Of a stretch of DNA of 64,000 bases, positions 16,302 through 24,033 are shown piece by piece; positions within the stretch are counted from its first letter, which is position 1; each line of letters starts with the position of its first letter. Where the stretch lies: positions 124,001 to 188,000 of the forward strand of contig OMZY01000002.1 in assembly GCA_900315675.1 (NCBI GenBank). The letters run 5' to 3'. The notes under the pieces are model-generated. The model was not told where the DNA came from, made no database searches, and worked only from the letters and a program-made list of their open reading frames with translations. A program made the translations under genes and the position numbers. Source of the stretch: an uncultured Eubacteriales bacterium. GTDB taxonomy: Bacteria > Bacillota > Clostridia > Christensenellales > Aristaeellaceae.

Positions 16302-16330
16302 ATTATACCGGTAACCGGCAGGATTGAAAA
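16302..16330 (-). promoter_or_regulatory. Promoter of the alkD operon
   Basis: In minus-strand reading, TTTTCA, a 17-bp spacer and TATAAT. The spacer holds the palindrome CCGGTTACCGG, a possible operator. A weaker TATGAT at 16375-16380 may serve the divergent operon. Confidence 0.6.
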
Positions 16331-16469
16331 GAAATCTTTCCGTCTGCTGCCTGTTCTTTCCCCGCAGTTTATGGTATGATACGCTCTAATAACCCGCATG
16401 GAGCTGAGCACATGACCGGCCCGGCAAATCCCGGCCTCCCGGCCATTCTGAAAGCAAAGGAGCAAGCCT

Positions 16470-17570
16470 GTGATATACCTGAAAAAAGCCTGCCTGGAAG
16501 ACCTGGAGAAGGAATGGTTGTTTGTCCGGGATATGCCTGAGGATGAAAACGGCCTGACAAACGCCTGGCATAACGTTTCCCGGGAGGATTTTGCGGAAAA
16601 GGCCCTGCCTGAAATGATCGCCTTTTCTGAAGGAAAAGGACTTCCGGAAGGATATGTGCCGGAAACTTTCTTCTTCCTCTGGGATGATGATACCATCGTC
16701 GGCCAGTTCCGGATCCGCCATTACCTGTGCGAGTCCCTTCGTACCGGTGCCGGCCATATCGGCCAGTTCATCGGCAAACCTTACCGGGAGAAGGGATACG
16801 GAACCGAAGGCCTGCACATGACCCTGGAAGAGGCGCACCGCATTGTGCCGGAGGAGGAAATTTATCTGCGGGTGCTCATCAGCAACCCGGCCTCCCTGCG
16901 GATCATGCTCAAAAACGGCGGCCGGATTGTCGGACAGGATGAGGAACATTACTACGTCCGGATCGCCAATCCCGGAAAAGGCCGGTATCCTGACCGTGCG
17001 GAAGCAGAGAAGCTTCTGGCTGAAGCGGAACAATGCAATCCCGGTCCCTGGGGAAACCACAGCAGGACCGCCGCCCATTGTGCGGAAAAGATCGCCCTGT
17101 ATGCCGGTCTCTGCCCGGAAAAAGCCTATGTACTCGGTTTGCTGCACGATATCGGCCGGAAGTTCGGTGTCAGGCATCTGGGTCATGTCTCCGACGGGTA
17201 TACCTATATGATGAGCCTGGATTATCCGGACGCTGCCCGGATCTGCCTGACCCATTCCTTCAACGGGATGAAAATCGATGATTATGTTGGGAACCGGGAT
17301 ACATCAGAAGAAGAAACTGACCTGATCTGTACAAAGCTGGCGGAAACTGTCCCGGATGATTACGATTCCCTGATCCAGCTGTGCGACGCCATTTCCGGTG
17401 CGGAAGGCGTCATGGATATTGTAGACCGGATGTCGGATGTAAAGCGGCGTTACGGAATGTATGATCAGGAAAAATGGAACCGGAACCTGGAGCTGAAAGC
17501 TTACTTTGAAGGCAGAATGCAGCGTGATCTGTATGATGCCGTGGAAAAAGACAGCTTCCGGCCGGTCTGA
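16470..17570 (+). CDS. GNAT acetyltransferase fused to HD-domain hydrolase
   Basis: This 366-residue protein starts at GTG with AAAGGAG upstream. Residues 1-168 are a GNAT (GQFIGKPYREKGYGTEGLHM as CoA motif near 98-117, NPASLRIMLKNGGRIVGQ). Residues 190-345 are an HD domain: H203, the H226-D227 pair in LLHDIGRKFG, and LTHSFNGMKIDDY further on. HD domains of this size hydrolyse phosphate esters of nucleotides or similar molecules. Ligand residues are intact. The combination suggests successive or alternative modification of one class of metabolites. It heads a five-gene operon ending at the terminator at 20299. Confidence 0.86.
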   Translation: MIYLKKACLEDLEKEWLFVRDMPEDENGLTNAWHNVSREDFAEKALPEMIAFSEGKGLPEGYVPETFFFLWDDDTIVGQFRIRHYLCESLRTGAGHIGQFIGKPYREKGYGTEGLHMTLEEAHRIVPEEEIYLRVLISNPASLRIMLKNGGRIVGQDEEHYYVRIANPGKGRYPDRAEAEKLLAEAEQCNPGPWGNHSRTAAHCAEKIALYAGLCPEKAYVLGLLHDIGRKFGVRHLGHVSDGYTYMMSLDYPDAARICLTHSFNGMKIDDYVGNRDTSEEETDLICTKLAETVPDDYDSLIQLCDAISGAEGVMDIVDRMSDVKRRYGMYDQEKWNRNLELKAYFEGRMQRDLYDAVEKDSFRPV

Positions 17571-17588
17571 AAAAGGAGTATAAACCTC

Positions 17589-18098
17589 ATGCTGGAACTC
17601 AGAAAGCTTTCCGTCGGTGACGGAAAGGATGTCTATCAGATGCTGCAGGATATTCCCCTGGAGGAGAACGGCCTGCAGAACAATGTCAACGGCCTGACCT
17701 ATGAAGCGTATCAGGACTGGCTGGTGAAAAAGCAGCAGGAGTCCGAACTGGACGGCATCGTTGACGGCTGGAAGGTCCCCGCTACGACCTACTGGCTGTA
17801 CGCGGACGGAGTGCCTGTCGGCTTTGGCAAGCTGAGGCATTTCCTGACCGACGCCCTTCGGAAGGCGGGCGGACATATCGGTTACGGCATTGCGCCGCAG
17901 TACCGCGGCAAAGGCTATGGCAAAGAGCTCCTGAAGCTGCTGCTCCGCAAAGCGGATGAAATGGGAATCGACAAAGTGCTGGTCACCATTCATCTGGACA
18001 ACCGGGCCTCCCTGGCTGTCGCGCTGGCCAACGGCGGCGCGATTGCGGAACAGACTGACGAACGTTTCCTGGTCTGGATCAATACCAGACAGGCATGA
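17589..18098 (+). CDS. GNAT family N-acetyltransferase
   Basis: This 169-residue GNAT resembles the acetyltransferase half of the preceding gene: both have the opening with ENGL (DIPLEENGLQNNVNGLTYEA) and a GHIGYGIAPQYRGKGYGKEL CoA motif. This suggests tandem duplication. The end NRASLAVALANGGAIAEQT is also shared in pattern. It lies 18 bp after the fusion gene. Substrate unknown. Confidence 0.88.
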   Translation: MLELRKLSVGDGKDVYQMLQDIPLEENGLQNNVNGLTYEAYQDWLVKKQQESELDGIVDGWKVPATTYWLYADGVPVGFGKLRHFLTDALRKAGGHIGYGIAPQYRGKGYGKELLKLLLRKADEMGIDKVLVTIHLDNRASLAVALANGGAIAEQTDERFLVWINTRQA

Positions 18099-18112
18099 GT
18101 AAAGGGCACATC

Positions 18113-18487
18113 ATGGATTACAAAACTTTCTGGCAGGACGTTCTTTCCCAGAACCGGGAACGTCTGCCTTCCTGGTTCCGGGAGGATGCCGTCATCCGCT
18201 GGCATTGCTCCAACGAGCAGTTCACGGTTGCGGAATACGTCCGGGTGAACTGCGATTATCCCAATGACTGGACCGGTGAAATCGAACGCTTCATGGAAAG
18301 CGGCGATACGTTCATTCTGGCCGGTCGTGTGTTTCCGCCGGATCACAGCGTTTCCTTCCACGTCGTCTCTTTTCTCAGAATATCAGACGGAAAAATCATC
18401 GAAATGGATGAATACTGGGGAGACGACGGAGAAGTGCCGGCCTGGCGCCGTGAGATGCATGTCGGCAGGCCGATCCGGAAGACCTGA
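18113..18487 (+). CDS. SnoaL/NTF2-like protein
   Basis: This protein of 124 residues has the cone-shaped SnoaL-like layout: FWQDVLSQNRERLPSWFRED, then VSFHVVSFLRISDGKIIEMD EYWG near the C-terminus. Such proteins are small-molecule isomerases, cyclases or binding proteins, and no specific activity can be assigned. AAAGGG lies 6 bp before the ATG at 18113. An earlier ATG at 18095 overlaps the previous stop but lacks a ribosome site. Confidence 0.8.
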   Translation: MDYKTFWQDVLSQNRERLPSWFREDAVIRWHCSNEQFTVAEYVRVNCDYPNDWTGEIERFMESGDTFILAGRVFPPDHSVSFHVVSFLRISDGKIIEMDEYWGDDGEVPAWRREMHVGRPIRKT

Positions 18488-18501
18488 TACAGGAGTTCGC
18501 A

Positions 18502-19560
18502 ATGGATATCAATTTTGATCTGATCATTTCCGGCTGCAATACACGCTGCAGGCACTGCTATGTCAACGGCGGTCCCGGGCGGAGCATTCCGCTTCCAGAC
18601 GCTCTGCGGTGTATCGCCCGGCTGGATGAACTGGGTGCTGCTCTGCCGGTCCCTGCCAGCTTTACCATGGATAATGAGCCCTTCAATCATCCGGATATTG
18701 CTGCCATTATCCGCGCTGCAGCCTCTGTGAAACACATTGCTCACTTTCACCACGGCATGACCACCGGCATCGCCCTTCTGCGCCGTCCGGATAAGGAAGC
18801 CGCCGTCCGGGCTTACCTGGATTGTGGTTATAAGGATTTCGGCATTACCCTTCACGGCAGTCCGGAACATCATGATGAAATCGTCCGCCGGGAGGGCGCC
18901 TGTGAGGCCTCTGTCAAAGCCGCGGAATTCCTGAAATCCTGCGGTGCGGAGCTCAGCGTTTCCCTGATGATGAACCGCTTCTTTCCGGAGGACGCCGGCT
19001 GGATCAGCAGGACGCTGGACCAACTCCGGCCGGATTTCATTTTCTTTGCCGTTCCCAACTATACCCCGCATGCCAGCATGACGGAATATGAACCGTACCG
19101 TGCCTCCCTGGCAGACCTGCAGGCTCTTTCCGGCCGGCTGGAGCTGTGGGGACAGAAGACCTCTGAATGCCTGTGCAACGCGGAAAAATCCACTCCTGCC
19201 GCCATGGCGGAACAGCTGGAGCAGGGGCTTTCCCTGCAGGATCTCTTTGCCCAAAAGCAGGAGGAACTGTATCTGTCTGTTCATCAGGACCGGCTGCTTT
19301 ACATGGGTAATACCGGAGCCGAAACAGCCTGTCTGGGAGACCTGGATACCATCGACATCGCTGCCGCAGCCGGAAAGATTTCCCGTGCTCCCGGCAACCG
19401 CGATTACGGTGCTTTCTACGCTCCGGATCTTCTGCCCGGTCAGGAGGAACTGATCTGCGCCCTGAAGCGTCTTCCTCCCGACACGCTTTACGGGGATCCG
19501 GCCAGCGTGATCTGCCGCGGCCTTGCGGAGCTGCGGATTCCAACCAGAATTCTGGCATAA
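18502..19560 (+). CDS. Radical SAM protein of unknown substrate
   Basis: This 352-residue protein begins almost directly with the radical SAM cluster motif, C12-x3-C16-x2-C19 (ISGCNTRCRHCYVNGGPG). It follows with barrel-like segments (FTMDNEPFNHPDIAAIIRAA, FGITLHGSPEHHDEIVRREG). Later cysteines occur in SECLCNAEK and TACLGDL, but I do not see a full SPASM or other auxiliary-cluster pattern. The AAGTFS-like LHGSPEHHDEIV stretch resembles the core of peptide-modifying or PqqE-like enzymes, yet no precursor peptide gene is visible in the operon. It lies between the SnoaL-like gene and a racemase gene. Confidence 0.85.
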   Translation: MDINFDLIISGCNTRCRHCYVNGGPGRSIPLPDALRCIARLDELGAALPVPASFTMDNEPFNHPDIAAIIRAAASVKHIAHFHHGMTTGIALLRRPDKEAAVRAYLDCGYKDFGITLHGSPEHHDEIVRREGACEASVKAAEFLKSCGAELSVSLMMNRFFPEDAGWISRTLDQLRPDFIFFAVPNYTPHASMTEYEPYRASLADLQALSGRLELWGQKTSECLCNAEKSTPAAMAEQLEQGLSLQDLFAQKQEELYLSVHQDRLLYMGNTGAETACLGDLDTIDIAAAAGKISRAPGNRDYGAFYAPDLLPGQEELICALKRLPPDTLYGDPASVICRGLAELRIPTRILA

Positions 19561-19589
19561 CCCAACATCACAAATCGGAGAAATCAATC

Positions 19590-20282
19590 ATGAAAACAAT
19601 CGGATTAATCGGCGGAATGAGCTGGGAAAGCACCATTCCCTACTACAGGATCATCAACGAAAAGATCAGTGAAAGTCTTGGCGGCCTGCACTCTGCCCGG
19701 ATCATCCTCTACAGCGTCGAATTTGCTGAAATCGAAGCCTGCCAGGCAAACGGCGAGTGGGACAGAAGCGCTGAAATTCTCGGAAACGCGGCTGTAAAGC
19801 TGGAATCCGCCGGCGCGGACTTCATCGTCATCTGCACCAACACCATGCACAAGGTAGCTCCGCAGATTCAGGCAAAGATCTCTGTTCCCGTTGTCCATAT
19901 CGCGGATGCCACAGCCGACCGGCTGGAAACTGCCGGCATCCGGAAGGTCGCCCTGCTTGGAACCAGGTACACTATGACCCAGGATTTCTACAAATCCCGC
20001 CTCATTGACCGCGGTTTTGAAGTCCTCATTCCGGACGCGGCAGGTGTGGAAACCGTTAACAGCGTCATCTACAAGGAGCTGTGTCTGGGTATTATCAAAG
20101 AAGAATCCCGTATCCGTTTCAGTCAGATCATTGCCGGACTGAAGGAGCAGGGGGCTGAAGCCGTCATCCTCGGCTGCACGGAGATCGGCCTGCTGGTTCA
20201 GCAGGAAAATTCAGTCCTGCCGGTTTTCGATACAACGGAGATCCATGCTGTCCGGGCTGCCGAGCTCGCCCTGCAGGATTGA
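19590..20282 (+). CDS. Aspartate/glutamate racemase family protein (RacX/YgeA type)
   Basis: This 230-residue protein matches cofactor-independent amino-acid racemases. It begins KTIGLIGGMSWESTIPYYRIIN and has the two catalytic cysteines in VICTNTMHK (about residue 79) and LGCTEIGLL (about residue 193). RacX/YgeA enzymes racemise a range of non-canonical D-amino acids, whereas aspartate racemase would be an alternative; sequence alone does not decide. It is the last gene of the five-gene operon. Confidence 0.9.
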   Translation: MKTIGLIGGMSWESTIPYYRIINEKISESLGGLHSARIILYSVEFAEIEACQANGEWDRSAEILGNAAVKLESAGADFIVICTNTMHKVAPQIQAKISVPVVHIADATADRLETAGIRKVALLGTRYTMTQDFYKSRLIDRGFEVLIPDAAGVETVNSVIYKELCLGIIKEESRIRFSQIIAGLKEQGAEAVILGCTEIGLLVQQENSVLPVFDTTEIHAVRAAELALQD

Positions 20283-20298
20283 TCTTCACCGGACACAG

Positions 20299-20327
20299 GA
20301 GTATCCCGCCCGCGGGGTACTCTTTTT
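20299..20327 (+). terminator. Terminator after the racemase gene
   Basis: GAGTATCCCGC pairs with GCGGGGTACTC (one T-G pair) and is followed by TTTTTG. It lies between the convergent racemase and rsgA genes. Confidence 0.85.
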
Positions 20328-20330
20328 GTT

Positions 20331-21317
20331 TCATCGTCCTTTTCGCTGCTCCTTCATTTTGCGGCGGTTCATGGCAATGTTCATCATCATTTCGTTTTTG
20401 GTGATTTTGTTCCTTCTGTTCTCCCGCTCAAGCCGGAGATACGTTTCCCATCTTTCGGAAGTCAGGGAGCCGTTCTCCAGTGCCCTGCGGACCATGCAGC
20501 CCGGCTCATTGCCATGGGTGCAGTCAGAAAAAGCGCACTGGCTGATCAGGTCGGCTATATCGGAAAATGTTCCGCTGATCCCTTCCTCCGCGCCGATCAT
20601 GCCCAGTTCCCGCAGCCCGGGTGTATCGATAAAGAATACGCCGTTGATTTCGATCATCTCCCGGTGAGTGGTCGTATGCCGTCCCTTGGAGTCATCCTCC
20701 CGGATCCCGCCGGTTTGCATGATCTCCCGCCCTGCCAGCGTATTGATCAGGGTGGATTTACCCGCGCCGGAAGACCCCAGCAGGGCAATGGTTGTTCCGG
20801 GCGTAAAATATTCCTGCAGGCGTTCCAGCCCGAATCCGGTATAGGCGCTGACTGCCGCCACCCGTAGCTGGCTGCTCAGTTCAGACACTTTTTTCTCCAT
20901 CTCTTCCACATTCGGGCACTGATCTGCTTTAGTCAGTACAGCCACCGGCACGGCACCTCCGGCCGTTGCCATGGAGGCATACCGTGCGATCCGGTTCAGG
21001 CTGAAATCGTGATTCAGAGAGGTAATGATAAAGACATAATCAATGTTCGCCACCAACGGCTGGATCTGCAGGTTCTTGGCAAATCCGTCCGCGTGGCCGC
21101 CCCGGTCCGGACGGAAAAAAGCCGTCCGCCGGGGCAGGATGGACCGGATCAGGCTGTCACCGTAAGGATTGACTGTGATCTCTACAAAGTCGCCTGCTAC
21201 CGGATATTCCTCCCGGTAACGCAGGCTGCCTGTCAGTACGCAGTACAGTTCTTCCGTTCCGTTTTTCACCTGGTACCGGTCCCTGTGGACCTGTGTTACG
21301 CGATAACTTCCTTCCAA
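20331..21317 (-). CDS. rsgA: Ribosome small-subunit-dependent GTPase A
   Basis: This 328-residue circularly permuted GTPase acts in late 30S maturation. An N-terminal OB fold is followed by G4 (LTKADQ), G1 (GSSGAGKSTLINTL), the switch segment GRHTTTHRE and G3 (DTPGLRELG). The zinc motif is C-x4-C-x-H-x5-C in CAFSDCTHGNEPGC. The start is a TTG at 21317 with AAGGAG 8 bp upstream, inside the end of the preceding small ORF, so translation may be coupled to it. A weak initiation codon would keep levels low. Confidence 0.93.
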   Translation of the reverse strand: MEGSYRVTQVHRDRYQVKNGTEELYCVLTGSLRYREEYPVAGDFVEITVNPYGDSLIRSILPRRTAFFRPDRGGHADGFAKNLQIQPLVANIDYVFIITSLNHDFSLNRIARYASMATAGGAVPVAVLTKADQCPNVEEMEKKVSELSSQLRVAAVSAYTGFGLERLQEYFTPGTTIALLGSSGAGKSTLINTLAGREIMQTGGIREDDSKGRHTTTHREMIEINGVFFIDTPGLRELGMIGAEEGISGTFSDIADLISQCAFSDCTHGNEPGCMVRRALENGSLTSERWETYLRLERENRRNKITKNEMMMNIAMNRRKMKEQRKGR

Positions 21318-21553
21318 GCATTTTTCTCCTTATTGTTCCTGTGCCGGAATATCCGGCTGAAAAAGTGCCGTCGAATCTTCCTGTTCACAGGCGGCTTTCC
21401 TTCATTTCCGATGTAAAAAGTTTCACCGCCGTACGTCACATAACAGGGTTCGGTGTTCCGGCGGATCGCACTGTCCGCCATGCCGGGCTGCCTGAAACTG
21501 GCGGTATCCATCCCCCCGGCAACCATCTCATATATCTGCATATTCTTATCCAT
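21296..21553 (-). CDS. Small ORF of unknown function overlapping the rsgA start
   Basis: This 85-residue ORF starts at ATG with AAAAGGAAGG upstream and overlaps rsgA by 22 bp, so its terminal codons contain the rsgA ribosome site. The sequence has a polar N-terminal half (MQIYEMVAGGMDTASFRQPG), a YVTYGGETFYIGNEGKPP segment and a strongly basic C-terminal part rich in R, H and K. No family is recognised. It is the last of a run of very small minus-strand ORFs. Confidence 0.5.
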   Translation of the reverse strand: MDKNMQIYEMVAGGMDTASFRQPGMADSAIRRNTEPCYVTYGGETFYIGNEGKPPVNRKIRRHFFSRIFRHRNNKEKNAWKEVIA

Positions 21554-21723
21554 AATGGTTCCTTCCTTTTACGGCGCGGCTTCCTTCGGGTACTGAGATA
21601 CCTCCTCCCGCGCTGCTCATCTGTTTTTTCATTTGTGTGGACAGTATACCGGTTCATCTGTTCCGGTACCTGATTATTTGTGCATTCTTGTGTCTGTGTA
21701 AAAAAGATATTCCATAAAATCAT
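21436..21723 (-). CDS. Small ORF, possibly coding only in its first half
   Basis: This 95-codon ORF starts with AAAGGAG 10 bp before ATG (MILWNIFFTQTQECTNNQVP). Its last third overlaps the 85-codon ORF in another frame and looks like shadow sequence (many P, W, R). A frameshift joining the two ORFs, or a shorter real product, is possible. It shares the segment PEQMN with the ORF at 21746. Confidence 0.3.
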   Translation of the reverse strand: MILWNIFFTQTQECTNNQVPEQMNRYTVHTNEKTDEQRGRRYLSTRRKPRRKRKEPLWIRICRYMRWLPGGWIPPVSGSPAWRTVRSAGTPNPVM

Positions 21724-21745
21724 TGTTTCTGATCTCCTTTCTTCG

Positions 21746-21913
21746 TTATTTTTTCCCCTGTTGAAGGGTTTGGCAGGCGTTCCTGCCCAGGATTCCGGTA
21801 CGATCCGGCTCTTTCCGTTCATTGGCGGACAGCCGGATCTGAACCTGTCCCATCCTGACTGTACAGTCATGGAACCGGTCGTCCGGGTTCATCTGTTCCG
21901 GAAAAAACATCAT
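21746..21913 (-). CDS. Small ORF of unknown function
   Basis: This 55-codon ORF begins MMFFPEQMNPDDRFHDCTV. GGGAGGG stands just before the two adjacent ATGs. It shares PEQMN with the following ORF, where the DNA (CCGGAACAGATGAACC) is identical over 16 bp. No family is recognised. Confidence 0.4.
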   Translation of the reverse strand: MMFFPEQMNPDDRFHDCTVRMGQVQIRLSANERKEPDRTGILGRNACQTLQQGKK

Positions 21914-21927
21914 TCCCTCCCGGCCGG

Positions 21928-21996
21928 CTATTCGCCGGCTCCCTGTTTTATTTTTTCTTTGGTTGCCGGGGTTTTTCCGTGCGCAGAACTGCTCAT
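21928..21996 (-). CDS. Very small ORF (22 codons)
   Basis: The ORF reads MSSSAHGKTPATKEKIKQGA and two more residues. AAAGGAGG lies 8 bp before the ATG, which is better than chance. The peptide is polar and lysine-rich with no recognisable domain. It follows the terminator-like hairpin at 22030. Confidence 0.4.
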   Translation of the reverse strand: MSSSAHGKTPATKEKIKQGAGE

Positions 21997-22029
21997 CCCT
22001 TTCGCCTCCTTTATTCTTTTTTGCGCAGC

Positions 22030-22060
22030 AAAAAGCCGCTTATCCGTACGGACAAGCGGC
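22030..22060 (-). terminator. Terminator after the 34-codon ORF
   Basis: GCCGCTT-N-TCCG is paired with CGGA-N-AAGCGGC and followed on the minus strand by TTTTT. It would end a short transcript of about 190 nt started at the promoter at 22226-22254. Confidence 0.8.
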
Positions 22061-22087
22061 CGCTCATATCAGAAGTGTGCCGGAGAT

Positions 22088-22192
22088 TTATTTCATCAGG
22101 CTCTTCGTATGATCGGGCATATTGCCGATGCGGATATTTTTAACTGTAGTTCCGGTTGCTGTAAGCCGTCCGGTATTTGCAAAGTTGACCAT
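22088..22192 (-). CDS. Strongly expressed small ORF (34 codons), function unknown
   Basis: The ORF has every sign of strong expression: a near-consensus promoter (TTGACA, 17 bp, TATAGT), AAAGGAGG 8 bp before ATG, and its own terminator. The peptide begins MVNFANTGRLTATGTTVKNI and ends with IGNMPDHTKSLMK. It is rich in T, N and G, lacks cysteine and has no signal or membrane helix. It lies just downstream of a heterodimeric ABC exporter but no peptide-modifying enzyme is adjacent. It could also be the coding part of a small regulatory RNA. Confidence 0.6.
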   Translation of the reverse strand: MVNFANTGRLTATGTTVKNIRIGNMPDHTKSLMK

Positions 22193-22225
22193 ACAAAGAA
22201 CCTCCTTTCTCATTTAATTGTGATC

Positions 22226-22254
22226 ACTATATCTTACTGGAGACGACATGTCAA
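22226..22254 (-). promoter_or_regulatory. Near-consensus promoter of the small-ORF unit
   Basis: In minus-strand reading, TTGACA (22249-22254), a 17-bp spacer and TATAGT (22226-22231). The palindrome GTGATCAC at 22220-22227 overlaps the -10 end and the start region and could be an operator. Confidence 0.8.
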
Positions 22255-22263
22255 GCTCTTTTT

Positions 22264-24033
22264 TTATTCAAACTGAGCCCGGTACAGGCGGTAATAGAAC
22301 CCCCGCGCCCGCATCAGTTCATCGTGCGTCCCTTGTTCCACAACATCTCCCTGATTGACCACCAGGATATTGTCCGCGTTCCGGATCGTGGAAAGTCGAT
22401 GGGCAATCACAAAACAGGTCCGTCCCTTCATCAGTTCCCGCATAGCCCGCTGGATTTCCCGTTCCGTGGAGGTATCCACGTTGGAGGTAGCCTCATCCAG
22501 GATCAGCATGCTGGAATCGTACAGCATCGCCCGGGCAATGGTCAGCAGCTGTTTCTGCCCCTTCGAAATGTTGCCGCCGTCCTCGCTGATCACCGTCTGG
22601 TAGCCTTCCGGCAGCCGCATGATAAACGGATGGATGTGGGCCGCTTTCGCCGCGGCCACCACTTCGTCCATCGTGGCATTCTCCTTGCCGTAGGCAATGT
22701 TGTCAAAAATCGTTCCCCGGAACACCCAGGTGTCCTGCAGCACCATGGCATAGGCGGCCCGCAGGCTTCTGCGCGTCAGCTCCCGCACGTCCTGTCCGTC
22801 CACGGTCACGCTGCCGCTGTCCACGTCATAGAAACGCATCAGCAGGTTGATGATCGTGGTTTTTCCGGCACCCGTGGGACCTACGATCGCCGTCAGTTTT
22901 CCCGCGTCCGCCCGCATGGACAGATCATGGATGATCGTCCGTTCCGGATCATAGCCGAAAAAAACATGGTTCAGTGCCACATTGCCTTCTGTGTCCGTCA
23001 GAGTCCTTGCGTTTTCTGCGTCCTGCAGTTCTTCCGCCTGGTCCAGAAGTCCGAACACCCGTTCCGCTGCCGCCAGGGCAGAGAACAGCTCGTTGATGAT
23101 GTTCGCCACCTCATTGATCGGTCCGGAAAACTTCCGGGAATACAAAACAAATGAGGAGATGCTGCCCAGCCCGATGGCTCCGTTCATATACAGCACCGAT
23201 CCCAGCAGGGTGATCAGGCTCAGGCCGATGTTGTTGATAAAGCCGATCGTAGGGCCGATGGTCGCCGCCAGGGAGTCCGCGTCATAATAGGCTTCGGCCG
23301 CCTGGTGGTTGATGTCCTCATATTTTTCGTCAATCTGGTCTTCATAGGCATAAGCCTGAATCGTCTTTTGTCCGGATAGCTGTTCTTCCACAAAACCGTT
23401 CATTGCCCCGTAGGACCGGGACCGCTTCACAAACCTGGGCTGCGTTCTTTTCCGCATATAGGCGGTGAAAATAACGGAAGCGGGCACCGTCACCAGCGCC
23501 ACCAGGCTCAGCACCGGGGATATCCGGATCATCATGATCAGCGCGCCGATTACCGTCACGATGCTGGTCAGGATCGCCACCACGTCCGTAGCCATACAGG
23601 TGCTGATCACGTCCACGTCATAGGAAACCCTGCTGATGATATCGCCGGCCTGGTTCCGGTCAAAAAAGCCCACCGGCAGCCGCATCAGCTTGTCGAAAAT
23701 GTCCTGCCGCATCTTCCGGCCTACACGTTTGGACACGTTCACCATGATCATATGGATCAGGATGGTGATCAGCGATGAGCAGACGTATACCGCCAGCATC
23801 CGCACCGCAAACCAGGTGACCCGTTCAAAGTTGACCAGGCCTTTTCCTGCCGCGGCCTCGTTGATTGCGGAACCGGCAAGTGTCGGTCCCCACAGGCTCA
23901 GTACATTGCTGATCAGGCACAGCACTGCCACCAGCAGGATCAGTACCTTGAACGTGCCCAGATAGGACAGCAGCCGCCGCAAAGTTCCCCTGGAATCCCT
24001 GGGTTTGGTCATAATGGAGTCTCTTTTTGCCAT
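22264..24033 (-). CDS. ABC exporter half-transporter, catalytic-site subunit
   Basis: This 589-residue protein has six membrane helices followed by an ATPase domain: Walker A GPTGAGKTT, Walker B SMLILDEATSNVD with the catalytic glutamate present, and H-loop AHRLST. The signature is ISKGQ instead of SGGQ. The preceding gene has a normal signature but a degenerate Walker B, so the two fit a heterodimeric exporter such as BmrCD, LmrCD or TM287/288, with one consensus and one degenerate ATP site. Its ATG overlaps the previous stop by one base. The substrate is unknown; drugs, lipids or peptides are possible. Confidence 0.92.
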   Translation of the reverse strand: MAKRDSIMTKPRDSRGTLRRLLSYLGTFKVLILLVAVLCLISNVLSLWGPTLAGSAINEAAAGKGLVNFERVTWFAVRMLAVYVCSSLITILIHMIMVNVSKRVGRKMRQDIFDKLMRLPVGFFDRNQAGDIISRVSYDVDVISTCMATDVVAILTSIVTVIGALIMMIRISPVLSLVALVTVPASVIFTAYMRKRTQPRFVKRSRSYGAMNGFVEEQLSGQKTIQAYAYEDQIDEKYEDINHQAAEAYYDADSLAATIGPTIGFINNIGLSLITLLGSVLYMNGAIGLGSISSFVLYSRKFSGPINEVANIINELFSALAAAERVFGLLDQAEELQDAENARTLTDTEGNVALNHVFFGYDPERTIIHDLSMRADAGKLTAIVGPTGAGKTTIINLLMRFYDVDSGSVTVDGQDVRELTRRSLRAAYAMVLQDTWVFRGTIFDNIAYGKENATMDEVVAAAKAAHIHPFIMRLPEGYQTVISEDGGNISKGQKQLLTIARAMLYDSSMLILDEATSNVDTSTEREIQRAMRELMKGRTCFVIAHRLSTIRNADNILVVNQGDVVEQGTHDELMRARGFYYRLYRAQFE

